Assembly (NCBI RefSeq): GCF_027111295.1
Contig: NZ_CP114287.1
Span: forward strand, 2,170,001 to 2,234,000
Direction: 5' to 3'
DNA length: 64,000 nt
Source: Flavobacterium gelatinilyticum
GTDB lineage: Bacteria > Bacteroidota > Bacteroidia > Flavobacteriales > Flavobacteriaceae
The translations under genes were made by a program, and so were the position numbers. The notes under the pieces were generated by a model, which saw nothing but the letters and a program-made list of their open reading frames with translations, ran no database searches and was not told where the DNA came from. Positions 28,228-37,454 of the stretch are shown here, one piece after another (position 1 is the stretch's first letter; each line of letters starts with the position of its first letter).

Positions 28228-30027
28228 TTAGTATTTTTCATAAAACTCCCAGTCATCTGTTAATTTCATGATTAAGTTATAATTTTCATTATAATAGTCA
28301 TCTACCTCTTTTTGATCTTTGGCATCATGTGCATCAATTGCAAAATTTCCATAGTCCATAATAAAACCATTGGGATTATTAAATTTGAAAGTAATTTTTC
28401 GAACCTGTACATCATCAGTTCTGCCACAGGACTTGGAACTGTATAAATTACCTTTGTAAATACGAAAACAAGAGTATAATTCAGTCGCATTGTTAAAACT
28501 TCTTTTACTATCGTATTCATAAGAACTGATACTTATATCCAATAATTCTTTTAAAGTTTTCAAATTTTCCGGCATTTGCTGCACAGCATGTCTAATTAAA
28601 ATATTAAAATCAGGAAAAGGAATCAATACAGTATCTCTAATTACATGACTGCCTATTTTTTCTTCTGATGGATAACCTTCTTTTTTTAGAAGATCAATTA
28701 ATTTGGCTGTTACTCTTTCTGTCGTTTCGTATAATACTTTTGGACTCTTTCTGTTTTCCAAACCGTAATCAACTTGGTCTTCATTCAGTAAATTATCTAA
28801 TTCTTTTTTTAAGTTAAGGTTCCAGTTTGCTTTTGCTGTTTTAGATATGGAGTCATATTTAATGCTGAAGTTTTTCCATTCCGGATTTTTGCGCAGTCCG
28901 TTAAAAATCTTAGCATTAAAATACGGTAGATCGATACCTTTATGAGCCAGTTTTTCGCCCCACCAAAATGCGGCTTTTACATCTCTTGACAATACAGCAC
29001 AGCGAACAGCATTGTGAATATCTCTTGTAAACAAAATAGTATAATTTTGAGCTAAAAGATTGTACCCTTCTTTTGCTTTGGCATACTGCCTGCTCAGAAT
29101 ATAATCTTCTGCCTTTTTTGTATAGGTGTAATAGGTGATTTCCTTTTTTTCTGCTTCTTCTTTTTCAATATTTGCTACCAGTTTATTAGCTGTAATCATG
29201 GGAATGCAGTCATAATTTTCCCTGTGAATTATTTTATTTCGTTTATTCTTTTCAGGATTATAAATCATGGCTCCAACATCGAATATTTCAGAATAACTTG
29301 AGCCAAAGGCAAGCAGCGTATTTTTGGTAACTTTACCGCTTATTTTAAATGGCTGCTTTTCTGCCATCAAGATTTTATCGTAAGCATATTTTTTAAAATA
29401 AAACGCCGGAAAAGTATCCAAAACCGTAAACTCATTCGTTTCTTTGTTGTCTAATCGCACATCTACAGAATCTCTGTTGACAGTTCGTCCCAAATAACAG
29501 ATTCTGGTCGTATCGGTCTTTTCTCCTAAAAAGATTTCTACATACGTCTTTATCTTTTTTCTTTTAATCATTACGTTTGCTCCCCAATCGTCATTGCCAC
29601 TTACAAAACCTTCAATATCTGCAATGCTGTCTTTTGGATTAAAACTACACTTGGTGATTTCAACTTTTAAAAAACACATCGATAAATGCTCGACAAAATG
29701 AAAATTCCTAAATGTCTTAGTACGAAAGGTTACACCGTAATTAACGATTCCTTTATAATTCCGGGCATCTACAAAGTGTGATTCTGTGATACTATCCTTA
29801 GAAACAGTGAACCAATTTCTTAGGTTCTTATCCCAAAAACTATACGTTTCATTGAATACTTTATTCTTATCAAAATCAGTTTGAGTGTAGTTTTTAAAAT
29901 TGGGTGCTTTTTGTCCAAATGAAGTATTCATAAAGACAAGGCTTATTAAAAAAAAAAGTAATTGGGTAATTTTCCGGTTCAAAATGGTAAGGTTAGATTT
30001 TTTTCTAAATATAGGAATTTTCATCAT
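28228..30027 (-). CDS. Secreted protein of unknown function with a TPR-like segment
   Basis: I do not recognise this 599-residue protein. It has a basic N-terminus and a hydrophobic stretch ending near LVFMNTSFGQK, so it is probably exported. Residues about 310-390 look like helical repeats (YILSRQYAKAKEGYNLLAQN, AAFWWGEKLAHKGIDLPYFN). The middle is rich in beta-strands with many charged residues. The last 120 residues contain SKSCGRTDDVQVRKITFKFN and end WEFYEKY. No catalytic motif is obvious. It stands alone between two + strand genes and shares a 102-nt upstream region with the MarR-GNAT gene, which transcribes in the other direction. Confidence 0.7.
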   Translation of the reverse strand: MMKIPIFRKKSNLTILNRKITQLLFFLISLVFMNTSFGQKAPNFKNYTQTDFDKNKVFNETYSFWDKNLRNWFTVSKDSITESHFVDARNYKGIVNYGVTFRTKTFRNFHFVEHLSMCFLKVEITKCSFNPKDSIADIEGFVSGNDDWGANVMIKRKKIKTYVEIFLGEKTDTTRICYLGRTVNRDSVDVRLDNKETNEFTVLDTFPAFYFKKYAYDKILMAEKQPFKISGKVTKNTLLAFGSSYSEIFDVGAMIYNPEKNKRNKIIHRENYDCIPMITANKLVANIEKEEAEKKEITYYTYTKKAEDYILSRQYAKAKEGYNLLAQNYTILFTRDIHNAVRCAVLSRDVKAAFWWGEKLAHKGIDLPYFNAKIFNGLRKNPEWKNFSIKYDSISKTAKANWNLNLKKELDNLLNEDQVDYGLENRKSPKVLYETTERVTAKLIDLLKKEGYPSEEKIGSHVIRDTVLIPFPDFNILIRHAVQQMPENLKTLKELLDISISSYEYDSKRSFNNATELYSCFRIYKGNLYSSKSCGRTDDVQVRKITFKFNNPNGFIMDYGNFAIDAHDAKDQKEVDDYYNENYNLIMKLTDDWEFYEKY

Positions 30028-30070
30028 TCTAATTCATTTTACAAAAAGTTTAGAATATTTTTTCAAAAAC

Positions 30071-30103
30071 TAGTTGACAAAAGCAACTAATTTTATATAT
30101 TTG
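30071..30103 (+). promoter_or_regulatory. Promoter with overlapping inverted repeat upstream of MarR-GNAT
   Basis: TTG (30074-30076), a 19-nt spacer and TATATTTG (30096-30103) match the Flavobacterium promoter. The inverted repeat TAGTTG (30071-30076) and CAACTA (30084-30089), separated by 7 nt, covers the -33 element and is a plausible operator for the encoded MarR domain. Confidence 0.6.
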
Positions 30104-30129
30104 TATTTGCAATACATTTTTTAAAAATT

Positions 30130-31053
30130 ATGAATACCACAACTTCAAAAATTAGGAGTTTTAATAGATTCTATACAGCACATTTAGACATTTTAAGCCA
30201 GCATTATTTAGACAGCGAATATTCTTTAACCGAAATACGAATCCTTTATGAAATCAGCGAAGGCAAACTTATAACGGCACAAAAAATCACTGAAATTTTA
30301 AATCTGGACAAAGGATATTTAAGCCGGATTTTAAAACGTTTTTTAAAGGAAGATTTAATTGTAAAGGTTTCTTCAGAAGAAGATAAACGGGCTTTCAATA
30401 TCGAACTTACTGATTCCGGACAGGGATTGTTAGCTGTTTTAAATGATAAATCTGAAAGCAAAATAGAAGGTAAAATTGAAAACCTCAACTCTTCTGAAAA
30501 AGAGATTTTAGTCAATTCTATGCAGACTGTCAGAAATCTGCTGACTGAACATAAAATTGCACGCGAAGACATTACGTATCGTCATGAAATTACGCCGGGA
30601 GATATTGGCTATATTATTTATCTGCACGGATCGATTTACGGGAAAGAGTATAATTTTTCGACTGATTTTGAAAAGTATGTCACCAAGACTTTTTATGATT
30701 TCCTGGAAAAATATTCTCCTGAAAATGACCGTATCTGGATGGCGGAATACAATAATAAAATTGTGGGCTGCGTGGCAATTGTACATCAGTCTGATGAAGA
30801 GGCGCAATTGCGATGGTTTCTTCTTGATCCTGCTTTTAGAGGTCTTGGAATTGGTAAAAAATTATTGACCGATGCAATCCATTTCTGTAAAGAGAAAAAA
30901 TTTAAAAATGTGTTTCTGCTTACCACAAACTTACAGGATAAAGCACTGCAAATGTATAAAATGATGGGATTTGAACTTACTCAGTCTGATGAGGTTCAGG
31001 AATGGGGAAAGACTTTTTATGAGGAACGTTATGACCTTACTTTTATCGAATAA
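30130..31053 (+). CDS. MarR-type regulator fused to a GNAT acetyltransferase
   Basis: This is a 307-residue two-domain protein. Residues about 1-140 are a MarR winged helix (SLTEIRILYEISEGKLITAQ, LDKGYLSRILKRFLKEDLIV, SEEDKRAFNIELTDSGQ). Residues about 150-305 are a GNAT N-acetyltransferase with the acetyl-CoA loop in RWFLLDPAFRGLGIGKKLL and a final strand QMYKMMGFELTQSDE. This fusion is known in other bacteria. The DNA-binding part probably represses its own gene through the inverted repeat upstream. The acetyl acceptor is unknown. A strong hairpin follows. The divergent unknown gene at 28228 may be a further target. Confidence 0.92.
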   Translation: MNTTTSKIRSFNRFYTAHLDILSQHYLDSEYSLTEIRILYEISEGKLITAQKITEILNLDKGYLSRILKRFLKEDLIVKVSSEEDKRAFNIELTDSGQGLLAVLNDKSESKIEGKIENLNSSEKEILVNSMQTVRNLLTEHKIAREDITYRHEITPGDIGYIIYLHGSIYGKEYNFSTDFEKYVTKTFYDFLEKYSPENDRIWMAEYNNKIVGCVAIVHQSDEEAQLRWFLLDPAFRGLGIGKKLLTDAIHFCKEKKFKNVFLLTTNLQDKALQMYKMMGFELTQSDEVQEWGKTFYEERYDLTFIE

Positions 31054-31125
31054 TGAATTTTGGAGCGCAGGCGCACTGCGGTACGTCTCTACAGCCCCAA
31101 AAAATGGGTATTTCATTCTAATTAC

Positions 31126-31167
31126 AAAAGGCTTTAACCGAACTTTTATAGTTGGTTAAAGCCTTTT
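31126..31167. terminator. Bidirectional terminator between MarR-GNAT and dsbD-like genes
   Basis: AAAAGGCTTTAACC (31126-31139) and GGTTAAAGCCTTTT (31154-31167) form a perfect 14-bp stem with a 14-nt loop, A-rich on the left and T-rich on the right. It serves two genes that converge on it. Confidence 0.78.
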
Positions 31168-31172
31168 AGCAT

Positions 31173-33176
31173 TTATTTTTTAAAGTTTTTAATTCCGCTC
31201 TGAAGCCAATTATAATATTCCTCGATATCAGGATTATAAGCTGACGGCTCCGTCAGGTTTGCACTATTATGATCTACAATTACATAAAAAGGCTGTGCAT
31301 TTGCCTTATAGGTTTTGATTTGCAAATCGCTCCATTTGTTCCCAATGGTTTTAATTTTTTTTCCTGTTGTTTCAGAAACATATTGTTCGTTTTCCGGAAG
31401 TTCTTTTTTGTCGTCTACATAAAGCGAAATCAAAACAACATCATTATTTAAAACGCCCAAAACTTTTGGGTCTGACCAAACCAGTTCTTCCATTTTTCGG
31501 CAGTTTACGCAGGCATATCCTGTGAAATCCAGTAAAACCGGCTTTCCTGCTTTTTTCGCATATTCCATTCCTTTGTTGTAATCGTGGAAAGTTATAATAT
31601 TCTGCGGACCGTGTTCTGCGCCTTCCGGTAATGAACCTGTTATTTTTAGATCGGAATTGCCCGAAACTCCCAGTCCGTTTGGCGATTCGCTGTACTGCAT
31701 TGGAGGGGAAAATCCGCTGATTAATTTTAAAGGTGCGCCCCAAAGCCCGGGAATCAAATAAATTGTAAAACTTAAAACGATCAATCCTAAACCTAATCTT
31801 CCTACGGAAATATGATTTAACGGTGAATCATGTGGCAATGTAATTTTTCCGAATAAATAAAAAGCCAGCATTCCGAAAACGGCAATCCAAATGGCTAAGA
31901 AAACTTCTCTTTCTAACCAATGCAGCTGCAAAACTAAATCGGCATTGGATAAAAATTTGAAAGCCAGAGCCAGTTCCAAAAATCCTAAAACTACTTTAAC
32001 CGTATTTAGCCAGCCGCCTGATTTTGGCAGTGCGTTTAACCAGCCCGGAAAAGCAGCAAATAATGAAAACGGTAATGCAATAGCAATCGAAAATCCTAAC
32101 ATTCCCACAATTGGCGCTATACCGCCTTTTGAAGCTGCTTCAACCAATAAGGTTCCTACGATAGGTCCGGTACACGAAAATGATACTATGGCTAAAGCCA
32201 AAGCCATAAAGAAAATCCCGATAAGTCCTCCTCTATCGGCTTGTGAATCGACTTTGCTGGCTAATGAACTTGGCAGTACAATTTCGAAAGCACCCAGAAA
32301 TGAACAGGCAAAAACGACCAATAAAATAAAGAATATCAGATTGAACCAAACGTTTGTTGAAAGCGCATTCAGCGAATCGGCACCAAAAACTGCGGTTACA
32401 ATTGAGCCTAATAAAACATAAATAATGACAATTGAAATTCCGTAAATCATTGCGTTTCGTATTCCTGCCGCTTTGGTTTTGCTTTGTTTGGTAAAAAAGC
32501 TTACCGTCATCGGGATCATTGGAAAAACGCAGGGTGTCAGTAAAGCTGCAAAACCGGATAAGAACGAAATAATAAAAATGCTTAGTAATCCTCTTGACTC
32601 TTCTTTTGGCGGATCAACAGTCATTTTAGTTGTTTTCTCTTCTGCCTGAACAACGGTTTTCTCTTCTGCAATTGCTGTATCTCCTTTTACTGTCTGAATT
32701 TCTTCGGCAGAAGCCGCTTTCTTTTCATTCGGAATTTTGAATGTCAGCTCTTCTGTCGACGGCGGTAAACAACTGGTATCGTCGCAGACCATAAAATCAA
32801 CTTCTCCGGCAATGTTCGAAACATCATCTGAAGTGAATTTTATCTTTTGTGTAAAAAGGGCTTTGTCTTCAAAATATTTGATTTTCATATCGAAGATTTT
32901 ATCGACTGTTTCGTACCCCTTTTCTTCGGTTGTTTTCCCGATTAGTTCGAAGTTTTTCTTCGAATTTTTAAATGTAATTGTTGTTGGCGATGGCCCGCCT
33001 TCTTCGATGTATTGTCCGTATAAATGCCAGCCGGATTGTATTTTAGCCTGGACTTTTAAGATATATTCTTTATCTGATATTTTTTCTACAGATGTGCTCC
33101 ACTTTACCGGATTGTACATTTGTCCGGACATGGCTGCCGAAATCAATAACAGGAATGTAAGTATGGTGTTTTTCAT
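31173..33176 (-). CDS. dsbD: DsbD-type thiol:disulfide reductase
   Basis: This 667-residue inner-membrane protein carries electrons from cytoplasmic thioredoxin to the periplasm. A signal peptide precedes an N-terminal DsbD-alpha-like domain (about 20-160) with its Cys pair in MVCDDTSCLPPSTEEL. The central membrane domain (about 200-480) has its two conserved Cys in LLTPCVFPMIPMTVSFF and VSFSCTGPIVGTLLVE. The C-terminal thioredoxin domain has Cys556 and Cys559 in FTGYACVNCRKMEELVW. All six electron-relay cysteines are therefore present. It is the last gene of locus B and could keep the two TlpA proteins reduced. A terminator-like hairpin sits just before its start, so it may also be expressed separately. 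Confidence 0.93.
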   Translation of the reverse strand: MKNTILTFLLLISAAMSGQMYNPVKWSTSVEKISDKEYILKVQAKIQSGWHLYGQYIEEGGPSPTTITFKNSKKNFELIGKTTEEKGYETVDKIFDMKIKYFEDKALFTQKIKFTSDDVSNIAGEVDFMVCDDTSCLPPSTEELTFKIPNEKKAASAEEIQTVKGDTAIAEEKTVVQAEEKTTKMTVDPPKEESRGLLSIFIISFLSGFAALLTPCVFPMIPMTVSFFTKQSKTKAAGIRNAMIYGISIVIIYVLLGSIVTAVFGADSLNALSTNVWFNLIFFILLVVFACSFLGAFEIVLPSSLASKVDSQADRGGLIGIFFMALALAIVSFSCTGPIVGTLLVEAASKGGIAPIVGMLGFSIAIALPFSLFAAFPGWLNALPKSGGWLNTVKVVLGFLELALAFKFLSNADLVLQLHWLEREVFLAIWIAVFGMLAFYLFGKITLPHDSPLNHISVGRLGLGLIVLSFTIYLIPGLWGAPLKLISGFSPPMQYSESPNGLGVSGNSDLKITGSLPEGAEHGPQNIITFHDYNKGMEYAKKAGKPVLLDFTGYACVNCRKMEELVWSDPKVLGVLNNDVVLISLYVDDKKELPENEQYVSETTGKKIKTIGNKWSDLQIKTYKANAQPFYVIVDHNSANLTEPSAYNPDIEEYYNWLQSGIKNFKK

Positions 33177-33196
33177 TGTTTTTGATTTAATTTTTG

Positions 33197-33228
33197 AAAA
33201 AAAAGAGCTGTCGGAAAAACAGCTCTTT
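33197..33228 (-). terminator. Terminator-like hairpin 25 nt upstream of dsbD start
   Basis: On the minus strand AAAGAGCTGT (33219-33228) pairs with ACAGCTCTTT (33202-33211), followed by a T-run. It lies between the M16 gene and dsbD and leaves only about 20 nt to the dsbD ATG. Confidence 0.7.
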
Positions 33229-33306
33229 GGGGTCTTTCACAGAAAATGGCTTACTAATTCAGATTCTAAAATGAAATAATGAAAGACGATTATTAAAATT
33301 ATTTTT

Positions 33307-33393
33307 TAGTCTCAGTTTTCAGTCTCAGTCACAGTCGCAAACTTGTCAAAGTCCGCTTTTAAAGTGAAAACTGGGACTGGGACTGAGACTAAA
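33307..33393. repeat. CAGTCTCAG word array, inverted, abutting M16 stop
   Basis: Words agtctcagttttcagtctca and gtcacagtc face gaaaactgggactgggactg plus agact. The array lies about 3 nt from the TAG stop of the M16 gene on the minus strand. Related words occur at 36184-36231 and 37402-37450. Confidence 0.78.
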
Positions 33394-33395
33394 GA

Positions 33396-36167
33396 CTATT
33401 TATCAAGCGAACCGGCTTTAATAATAATCATTTTATCCAGCTGAATATATTTCTTAATAGCATCGTTTACCTGCTGTAAAGTTGCTTTTTCTATATCTTT
33501 TGGATATTGGTCGATGTAACTTGGCTCTAAACCTCTTTCGATAAAATTTAAAATTGTTCTTGCCATTCCGTTTGTCGTAGACATTCCGACTTTAAAACTT
33601 CCAATTAAATTGGTTTTCTTATTTTGCAATTCATCAGCCGTGATTCCGTCTTTTACCCATTTATCAACCTGAACCATTGTGGCATCAAGTCCTTTTTGAA
33701 ATAAATCCGGGTTGAAGGAAGCGTTTACAAACCAGTATCCTCCAGTTTCGATGTTGCCATCTAAACCAGAAGAAATGTTATACGTTAAACCGTCATTGTC
33801 ACGAACCGTCTGCATTAAACGTCCGGCAAAACCTGCTCCTAAAGTGTAATTTCCGATGTAAAACGGAATATAATCAGCATCGGCTCTTTTTAAACCTGTA
33901 AATTGTCCGATATACAATTCGGCACTTGGTTTTTCCGGAATGGTTACAACTTCTGTTTTTGCAGCAGATTTTGAAGCTTCTTCAAATTTTAGTTTTTCGG
34001 TAACGCCGCCATTCCAGTTTTTAAATGATTTTTTTAATGAAGCATTTAGGTTTGCACCATCTGTATCGCCTACAATTACCAAGCGCATTGAAGCTGTTCC
34101 GAAATATTTTTTATGGAAAGCTTTTACTTCATCTAAAGATGCATTTTTGATATTGGCGATATTGTCCTCTACGCTTAAGCTGTAATTTGGATTTCCTTTT
34201 GGATAAATTGCCTGCACTAAAGCAATGCTTCCTCTTTCGCCCGGATCGTTCAAATCCTGCTGTGTATTCCCGATAAACTGCTGCTTTAAGTTTTCAAATT
34301 CTTTGGCATCAAACAACGGGTTTCTTAATTCCTCAGCCAATAAAGCAATTACCTGATCTAGATCTTTTTTCAGACATTTAAATCCAATATTAATTTTAAA
34401 TGTTGATGCATTTACGTTGAGGTTTACACCTAATTTTTGCAGTTTTTCCGAGAATTTAAATTTGTCATTCAGCGTTGTTCCTTTTGATAACATTGAAGCC
34501 GTTAATGCCGGAATAATATCATTTTTAGTTTCGCTGGCATAATTTCCTAATGAAATACTTGCTGCAACGGTTACAAAATCTTTTGCTGACGTTTTTACCG
34601 AAACGACATCAATTCCCGACACTTTTTCTCTCTTATAAGCTGATGCTGATTTTTCGATAATGTCTTTAAAAGAAATTCTTTCTTCTGTTGTATTTTTTAT
34701 TGAAACCGGAGCAGATGAAGTTTCTTCATGAGTATGTCCTTCTTCTGAATGTCTGTAATAAAACGGACCATTTTCCGGAATAAAATTATTCGCTTTCGCC
34801 GAATCATTATTTTGAGCTCCCGCTTGTTTCGGAATAAAATATCCGGTTGTGCTTTGGTCTTCAACTAAATATTTATTTGCAACGCGTAAAACATCGGCCG
34901 GAGTTACTTTTTTCAATCGGTCGACTCCTGTAATGTAGTCTGTCCAGTCGCCGGAAGCAATTGCTTCGTTTAATGCCGATGCAATTACGCCGGAACCATC
35001 TCGTGCCAAAATAGTCTGCGCACTGATTTTTGCCACAACTCGATTTACTTCATCCTGCGTTACGCCTTCTTTTTGGATTTTAGCTACAACTTCGCTGATT
35101 TTAGCATCAATATCTTCGTGCTTTGAGGTAGTTGGAAAACCAACCCCAATCGTGAAAAGTCCAACTTCTTTAAAGTTTGTTGCACTTGCGTAAGAATAAA
35201 TTCCCAAACGGGTATCAACAAAAGTTTTGTTTAAAATTGCCGATGGTCCAACACCAATAATCTGAGCCAGAATATTTAAGGCAGGAAGGTCTTCGTGTAA
35301 AGCGCCCGGAATTTTATACGCTTTGTTTACAACGCCCAATTCGCCCGGTTTTTTTACTATTATTTTACGTGCTCCGTATTGCTGCGGTTCTTCGGTGTAA
35401 GGCTGCGGCATTACATTTGGCGCTTTTGTAATTTTTCCGAAATACTTTTCGATTAATTCAAAAACATTGTCTTTTTTGAAATCTCCAATAATCGTTAAAG
35501 TCGCATTATCCGGCCAGTAATAGGTATTGTAGAAATTTCGTAATACTTCGATCGGCGCGTTTTCAATATCTGATTTCCATCCAATTGTAGAATGGTGATA
35601 CGGATGTGCGATATATGCCGAAGCCCAGATTTCTTTGTCTAATAAACTGTTTGGATTGTTTTCGCCGCGCTCAAATTCGTTACGTACAACGGTCATTTCA
35701 GCATCTTTATCTTCTTTTAGCAATAAAGAATTACGCATTCTGTCGGCTTCGATTTGAAGTGCCAGTTCGATTTTATCACTTGGCAGCGTTTCAAAATAAT
35801 TGGTTCGGTCGTACCAGGTTGTCGCATTTAACAGTGCTCCTGTATTTTGCAGAACATCAGTAACAGTGTTTCCATTTTTTTTGTTGAAAGTTGGTGTTCC
35901 TTTAAACATTAAATGTTCTAAAAGGTGTGTTGATCCTGTGTTTCCTAAAACTTCGTGTTTAGAACCTACGCGATATACAATTTGTACGGTTGCAACCGGC
36001 GAAGCATTGTCCTGCAAAAGCAAAATATTCATGCCGTTTGGCTGGTATAAATATTCTTCAATACCACCTAACTCTTTTATTTTCTTAAAGTTACCTAATT
36101 TACTCTGCGCAGAAACAATCGTGCAGAATGCTAGTGAGCAATAGCCCAGGAAGATGTATTTTTTCAT
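33396..36167 (-). CDS. M16-family zinc metallopeptidase (pitrilysin type), periplasmic
   Basis: This is a 923-residue exported peptidase with two M16 halves. After a signal peptide (MKKYIFLGYCSLAFCTIVSA) the first half has the inverted zinc motif HLLEHLMFKGT, with His81, Glu84 and His85, and the third ligand probably in RNEFERGENNPNSLLDKEIW. The second half (about 500-923) keeps the fold (GNYTLGAGFAGRLMQTVRDN) but has no HxxEH, as expected for the structural half of this family. Family members cut peptides that fit into a closed chamber. Its position after SusCD and two thioredoxins suggests degradation of imported, disulfide-reduced peptides. That role is inference. Confidence 0.93.
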   Translation of the reverse strand: MKKYIFLGYCSLAFCTIVSAQSKLGNFKKIKELGGIEEYLYQPNGMNILLLQDNASPVATVQIVYRVGSKHEVLGNTGSTHLLEHLMFKGTPTFNKKNGNTVTDVLQNTGALLNATTWYDRTNYFETLPSDKIELALQIEADRMRNSLLLKEDKDAEMTVVRNEFERGENNPNSLLDKEIWASAYIAHPYHHSTIGWKSDIENAPIEVLRNFYNTYYWPDNATLTIIGDFKKDNVFELIEKYFGKITKAPNVMPQPYTEEPQQYGARKIIVKKPGELGVVNKAYKIPGALHEDLPALNILAQIIGVGPSAILNKTFVDTRLGIYSYASATNFKEVGLFTIGVGFPTTSKHEDIDAKISEVVAKIQKEGVTQDEVNRVVAKISAQTILARDGSGVIASALNEAIASGDWTDYITGVDRLKKVTPADVLRVANKYLVEDQSTTGYFIPKQAGAQNNDSAKANNFIPENGPFYYRHSEEGHTHEETSSAPVSIKNTTEERISFKDIIEKSASAYKREKVSGIDVVSVKTSAKDFVTVAASISLGNYASETKNDIIPALTASMLSKGTTLNDKFKFSEKLQKLGVNLNVNASTFKINIGFKCLKKDLDQVIALLAEELRNPLFDAKEFENLKQQFIGNTQQDLNDPGERGSIALVQAIYPKGNPNYSLSVEDNIANIKNASLDEVKAFHKKYFGTASMRLVIVGDTDGANLNASLKKSFKNWNGGVTEKLKFEEASKSAAKTEVVTIPEKPSAELYIGQFTGLKRADADYIPFYIGNYTLGAGFAGRLMQTVRDNDGLTYNISSGLDGNIETGGYWFVNASFNPDLFQKGLDATMVQVDKWVKDGITADELQNKKTNLIGSFKVGMSTTNGMARTILNFIERGLEPSYIDQYPKDIEKATLQQVNDAIKKYIQLDKMIIIKAGSLDK

Positions 36168-36183
36168 TTTTTTGAGAGATTAT

Positions 36184-36231
36184 TTTTTAGTTTTCAGTCA
36201 CAGTTTTCAGTAATACTGTGACTGAATACCA
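36184..36231. repeat. TTCAGTCACAG word repeat, inverted, after TlpA-1 stop
   Basis: Words ttagttttcagtcacagttt and tcagtaatactgtgactgaa form an imperfect hairpin (cagtcacag facing ctgtgactg). It starts a few nt from the TAA stop of the gene at 36235. Confidence 0.65.
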
Positions 36232-36234
36232 GAT

Positions 36235-37368
36235 TTACGATTTACTGAAAATTTCTTTAAGTTTAGATTGTAATTCAGCTTCTCTTAGGTTTTTAGCAAC
36301 GATTTTTCCGTCAGGTCCAATTAAGTAGTTGGTTGGCACCATTTTTACACCGTATAAAACTGCAGCTTCGTTTTGCCATCCTTTTAAATCAGAAACATGT
36401 GTCCAGGTTAAACCGTCTTTTTCGATTGCTTTTTCCCAAGGTTCTTTTTTTCCATCCAATGAAACTCCCAAAACATCAAATCCTTTATCATGGTATGTTT
36501 TGTATGCTTCAACAACGTTTGGATTTTCTTTTCGGCATGGTCCGCACCAGCTTGCCCAGAAATCTACTAAAACATATTTTCCTTTATAATCTGATAATTT
36601 TACCACTTTTCCGTTTACATCAGTTTGAGAAAATTCAGGTGCTGTAACACCAATGGCTGTTTTTTCGATAAGATCAATAGACTTTTTTAATTTTTTTCCG
36701 TAGAATGATTTTTGAACTTCCGGAGATAAAATTCCATAATATTCTTTTATTTTTTCAGGAGTTCCGTAAGCCACAATTCGGTCTTCAATTACTAATGCAC
36801 CTCCTATATTGTCTTTGTTTTTTCTGATGAATTTATCAGTTAGATCATCTGCCAAATCACCCAGATCTTTCCATTTTTTATCCATCATGGTCTGCTGTTC
36901 CGGAGTTAATTTTACTTTTCCGTTTTGGGTTAACGAATCAGATAATTTGTAAATAGGGCCTGCAACTCCCTGTATTTTTTTGAATTCGTTATCGTAATAT
37001 GATTTGTAGAATCCGTTTTGTACAGATCCCGTTACTTTGGCTATAAACATAGAATCTTTTTTGGCTTCTACTTTTATATCTTCATTGCTCAAAATAAAGT
37101 AGGTTCCATATTCCTGTCCTTTAATTTTAAGGGTGTGAAATAAAGGTTCTGTCACTTTTCCGTTTAAAGTAAAAGCGCCTTCTTTTACGACAGCCGAGTC
37201 AATGATTTTTTTCTCTCCTTTTTCATCTGAATATTCCAGATAAACGGTTCCTTTGTCTAATCCGGCGATGTTTCCGTTGATTGTGTATCCTTCTTTTTTT
37301 GAGCAGGAAGTAATTGCTGCTGAAAGCGCTAAGGCTAAAAAGCCTGATTTTACGATTGTACTTTTCAT
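36235..37368 (-). CDS. TlpA-type thioredoxin lipoprotein with DUF4369 domain
   Basis: This 377-residue protein is a periplasm-facing lipoprotein (SGFLALALSAAITSCSKK). The N-terminal DUF4369-type domain (about 25-120, GYTINGNIAGLDKGTVYLEY) is followed by a helical linker (about 120-230). The C-terminal thioredoxin fold of the TlpA/ResA type has active-site Cys275 and Cys278 in VDFWASWCGPCRKENPN and a cis-Pro in VKMVPTNYLIGPDG. Such proteins reduce or handle disulfides outside the cytoplasm. It lies next to a paralogue that has a cleavable signal peptide instead of a lipobox, within the SusCD-M16-DsbD locus. Its natural partner is unknown. Confidence 0.93.
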   Translation of the reverse strand: MKSTIVKSGFLALALSAAITSCSKKEGYTINGNIAGLDKGTVYLEYSDEKGEKKIIDSAVVKEGAFTLNGKVTEPLFHTLKIKGQEYGTYFILSNEDIKVEAKKDSMFIAKVTGSVQNGFYKSYYDNEFKKIQGVAGPIYKLSDSLTQNGKVKLTPEQQTMMDKKWKDLGDLADDLTDKFIRKNKDNIGGALVIEDRIVAYGTPEKIKEYYGILSPEVQKSFYGKKLKKSIDLIEKTAIGVTAPEFSQTDVNGKVVKLSDYKGKYVLVDFWASWCGPCRKENPNVVEAYKTYHDKGFDVLGVSLDGKKEPWEKAIEKDGLTWTHVSDLKGWQNEAAVLYGVKMVPTNYLIGPDGKIVAKNLREAELQSKLKEIFSKS

Positions 37369-37401
37369 GTGTTATTTTTTATTTATTACGATGTTTTTTA
37401 T

Positions 37402-37450
37402 TTTAAGTCTCGGTATTCTGTCTCAGCTAACTGTAAACTGTGACTGAACT
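37402..37450. repeat. CTGTCTCAG word repeat after TlpA-2 stop
   Basis: aagtctcggtattctgtctc, then aactgtaaactgtgactgaa, an imperfect set of cag/ctg words, lies directly after the TGA stop at 37455. It shares vocabulary with the arrays at 33307 and 36184. Confidence 0.6.
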
Positions 37451-37454
37451 GAAA

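Noticed and set aside
31891..32421. Long + strand open frames opposite dsbD, the M16 gene, xylB and susC genes
   Set aside because: They lie antisense to clear genes, lack family motifs and are expected by chance from the codon usage of the true strand.
33880..34800. Second half of the M16 protein as a broken peptidase gene
   Set aside because: Absence of HxxEH in the second half is normal for two-domain M16 enzymes.
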